Source: Slackia sp. ZJ119
GTDB taxonomy: Bacteria > Actinomycetota > Coriobacteriia > Coriobacteriales > Eggerthellaceae
NCBI RefSeq assembly: GCF_011039175.1
Contig: NZ_JAAKEN010000007.1
Location: forward strand, 83,705-147,704
Direction: 5' to 3'
Length of the DNA: 64,000 nt
A program made the translations under genes and the position numbers. Shown one piece after another: positions 62,428-64,000 of this stretch (its first letter is position 1; the number at the start of each line of letters is the position of its first letter). The notes under the pieces were generated by a model. The model did not search any database. It was not told where the DNA came from and saw only the letters and a program-made list of their open reading frames with translations.

Positions 62428-62600
62428 CCAAGGCGTTTCCCCTTACGCGGGAGCCTCCGCACAAGGTGCACCTCCACCTTTGCTTCCCTGCTTTCGCAAA
62501 CCCGTTCTTCTTCATCCTGCCGCCGCAGATCGCGCATTTTGGGATAGGCGCCGCTCACCCCTGCCCATAGCTGACTTTTTCTTGGAAAAAGCTTGCCTGA
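62428..62600 (-). pseudogene. 5' fragment of an IS1249-type transposase
   Basis: On the minus strand it has the left end of the element (GCTTTTTCCAAGAAAAAG, then GGGGTGAGCGG) and the first ~35 codons (CAICGGRMKKNGFAKAGKQRWRCTLCGG), matching the N-terminus of the transposase at 62788. The fragment stops abruptly at the DUF2442 gene. Confidence 0.8.
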
Positions 62601-62604
62601 AGGG

Positions 62605-62716
62605 ATATAGGCAGAAAAGTGTGTAAAGAATTACCCTATCTTCCCAGTTCAAGCTAGATATACATGCCTCCGGAGTTGTTGCCGCCCAACTTCCCTATAG
62701 GCAAGAAAGCGTGTAA
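62605..62716 (+). repeat. right-end block of an IS1249-type element, copy 1
   Basis: Two 22-base boxes of the form ATAGGCANGAAAGTGTGTAA at 62605-62626 and 62695-62716, 90 bases apart, bracket about 68 bases. The same block recurs at 63874-63985, exactly 1269 bases further on. Confidence 0.75.
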
Positions 62717-62740
62717 CGAAAGCACTTGACACCCCTGTTC

Positions 62741-62766
62741 GGGGACACTTTTTCGAGAAAAAAGCC
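62741..62766 (+). repeat. left terminal repeat of the IS1249-type element
   Basis: GGGGACACTTTTTCGAGAAA precedes the transposase. ACACTTTTT is complementary to AAAAAGTGT in the right-end boxes, as expected of terminal inverted repeats in the IS256 group. Confidence 0.6.
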
Positions 62767-62787
62767 AGTCCGGGTCGGGGGTGAGCG

Positions 62788-63895
62788 GTGTCTAGCCCAA
62801 AATGCGGCGTCTGCGGCGCCAAGATGATGAAGAACGGCAAGACCAAGGCGGGCACGCAGAGATGGCGCTGCGGCAGATGCGGGGCGTCCTCGGTCCGCAA
62901 GATCGACAGCGCCGCGAAGGCTCTCGCGATGTTCGTCAGGTGGCTGCTCGGCAAGCTCGCCCAGTGCGAGCTCGGGATCCCCGCGAGGACCTTTCGCGAC
63001 AAGACGGCGAGGTTCTGGTCGCTCTGGCCGATCCTTCCCGCGTGCGACGAGGCCCACCACTTCGCCTGCATGGACGGCATCTGGCTCGTCTGCAACAAGG
63101 CCGTGGTCCTCATCGCCTGCACCGACGCGCACGTCATCGGCCGCCACCTCGCGAAGTCCGAGAACGCGAAGGACTGGGCGCGCCTCATGCAGAGGATCGC
63201 CGCCCCCGACGTCCTCGTCTGCGACGGGGCCGGGGGCATCGGCAAGGCGATGCGCGCCGTGTGGCCGGAAACAAGGATGCAGAGGCGCGCCTTCCACGTC
63301 TTCCGCCAAGTGAAGAGGTGCACCACGACCAGGCCGAAGACGCAGGCAGGGGTCGACCTCTACGCGATCGCGAAGGACCTGATGCGCGTCGAGGACGACA
63401 CCGAAGCGGCCGTGTGGATGGCGCGCTTCCAGGGGTGGTGCGCAGAATACGAGGGGCTCTTGAGGGAGCGGTCCGAGACCGACCGCCGCAAGTACAGGCA
63501 CGAGCGGCTCAGGAAGGCCAGGCGCGCTGGCGGAGCTGTGCAACGCAGGGACGCTGTTCACCTACCTCGACGAGGACGTCGTCGCCGAAGGCGCCGTGCC
63601 CTCGACGTCGAACAGGATCGAGAACCTGAACGGTCGGATAAGGAGGATGCTCTCCCTTCATCGCGGCATGAGCGTCGACCGCAGGGTGAAGGCGGTCTTC
63701 TGGTTCTGCTACATGGAGTCGGAGGCCCCCGTCTCTGCAGCACGGATGCTGAGGGAGTTCCCGACCGACGAGGACGTCAAACGGTGGCGTATTCAGGCCG
63801 CAAGGCAGCAGGGCGACGACACCGGGGCGCCTGCTCGTTGGGGAGAAGGGCTAGTGTGGTCTGAATTCCAGGGATATAGGCAAAAAAGTGTGTAA
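62788..63895 (+). pseudogene. IS1249-type (IS256 family) transposase, frameshifted
   Basis: GTG 62788. A zinc-ribbon N-terminus (CGVCGAKMMKNGKTKAGTQRWRCGRCG) leads to the DDE domain: HFACMDGIWLV (first Asp), VLVCDGAGGIGKAMRAVWP (second Asp) and FHVFRQVKRCTTTRPKTQAG. Near 63522 the frame shifts by +1; the rest reads LAELCNAGTLFTYLDED, STSNRIENLNGRIRRMLSLHRGM (Glu region) and VKAVFWFCYMESE. The last codons (GYRQKSV) are formed by the element's own right-end box. One repairable lesion, so it decayed recently. Confidence 0.9.
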
Positions 63896-63985
63896 GAATT
63901 CATGTTGTTTTCCCTGTTCAGATGCCAAATAGATGGCTCTGAAGTCGATACCGCTCGACTTTCGTATAGGCAGAAAAGTGTGTAG
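63874..63985 (+). repeat. right-end block of an IS1249-type element, copy 2
   Basis: Boxes at 63874-63895 and 63964-63985, again 90 bases apart. The interior is diverged from copy 1 but alignable (TTTTCCC.GTTCA, then TAGAT..CTC near the middle). After the second box TTGACA recurs in both copies (at 62725-62731 and at the window end), suggesting the region goes on into another tandem unit. Confidence 0.7.
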
Positions 63986-64000
63986 GATTCTGACTTGACA

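Noticed and set aside
62605..63985. Repeated ATAGGCA boxes as a CRISPR array
   Set aside because: Only four boxes, spaced 90 and 1179 bases apart, tied to transposase ends.

Overview
The window is about 64 kb of high-GC bacterial chromosome. Its gene content points to a strictly anaerobic, non-spore-forming actinobacterium of the class Coriobacteriia, probably family Eggerthellaceae. The signs are a six-subunit Ech-type hydrogenase, a DMSO-reductase-family enzyme with a private ferredoxin and chaperone, a membrane-embedded LuxR regulator of the kind that is expanded in this family, SpoVS beside RNase Y, and indolepyruvate oxidoreductase. No marker gene fixes the genus.

Left part (1-26.5 kb), mostly housekeeping and energy genes. 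A cut DNA polymerase IV gene and elp3 run leftward. Divergent from elp3 is a methyltransferase with the Trm9/ALKBH8 signature, so the pair could make cm5U and then mcm5U at tRNA position 34. Next come degV (leftward), an ileS-lspA-RluA-hemH run, coaBC, and a tRNA-Pro(GGG) with its own promoter and terminator. The echABCDEF operon follows with intact nickel ligands; its EchD carries an unusual 38-residue repeat tail. Envelope genes follow (pgsA, a VanW protein, a D,D-carboxypeptidase, an FHA protein). Then iorA-iorB-ACT-paaK, which would oxidise aromatic 2-oxo acids to aryl-acetyl-CoA and reduced ferredoxin. Ech could reoxidise that ferredoxin to H2 while pumping ions.

Middle part (26.5-49.4 kb). 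gluQ has a disturbed 3' end beside a low-GC patch. A molybdoenzyme locus follows: an unknown helical protein, a Tat-exported catalytic subunit, a four-cluster ferredoxin, a TorD chaperone, a haem-binding membrane protein and a LuxR regulator. Then menA and the conserved block dut-nrdR / lexA / hflX-dapF-miaA-miaB-spoVS-GHKL ATPase-rny, then terC and an unknown membrane-anchored protein.

Right part (49.4-64 kb), accessory. An 800-base gene-free stretch leads to a two-gene signalling operon: a 1196-residue membrane receptor (ECF-S-like membrane domain, extracellular propeller, HD-GYP output) and a BMP-family binding protein. Next is a leftward toxin-antitoxin pair (MqsR-like toxin; MqsA-type antitoxin with a Panacea/SocA domain) with a perfect palindrome at its promoter. 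From 57 kb to the end the DNA is an insertion-sequence graveyard: broken IS21, IS630, IS200 and IS1249-type elements around an intact low-GC ankyrin-repeat membrane protein, a Pif1-like helicase fragment and a DUF2442 gene.

A small palindromic repeat occurs at 2991-3053 and 26492-26562, and its end sequence recurs at 59532-59553. All family and motif statements come from reading the sequence; no database search was run.
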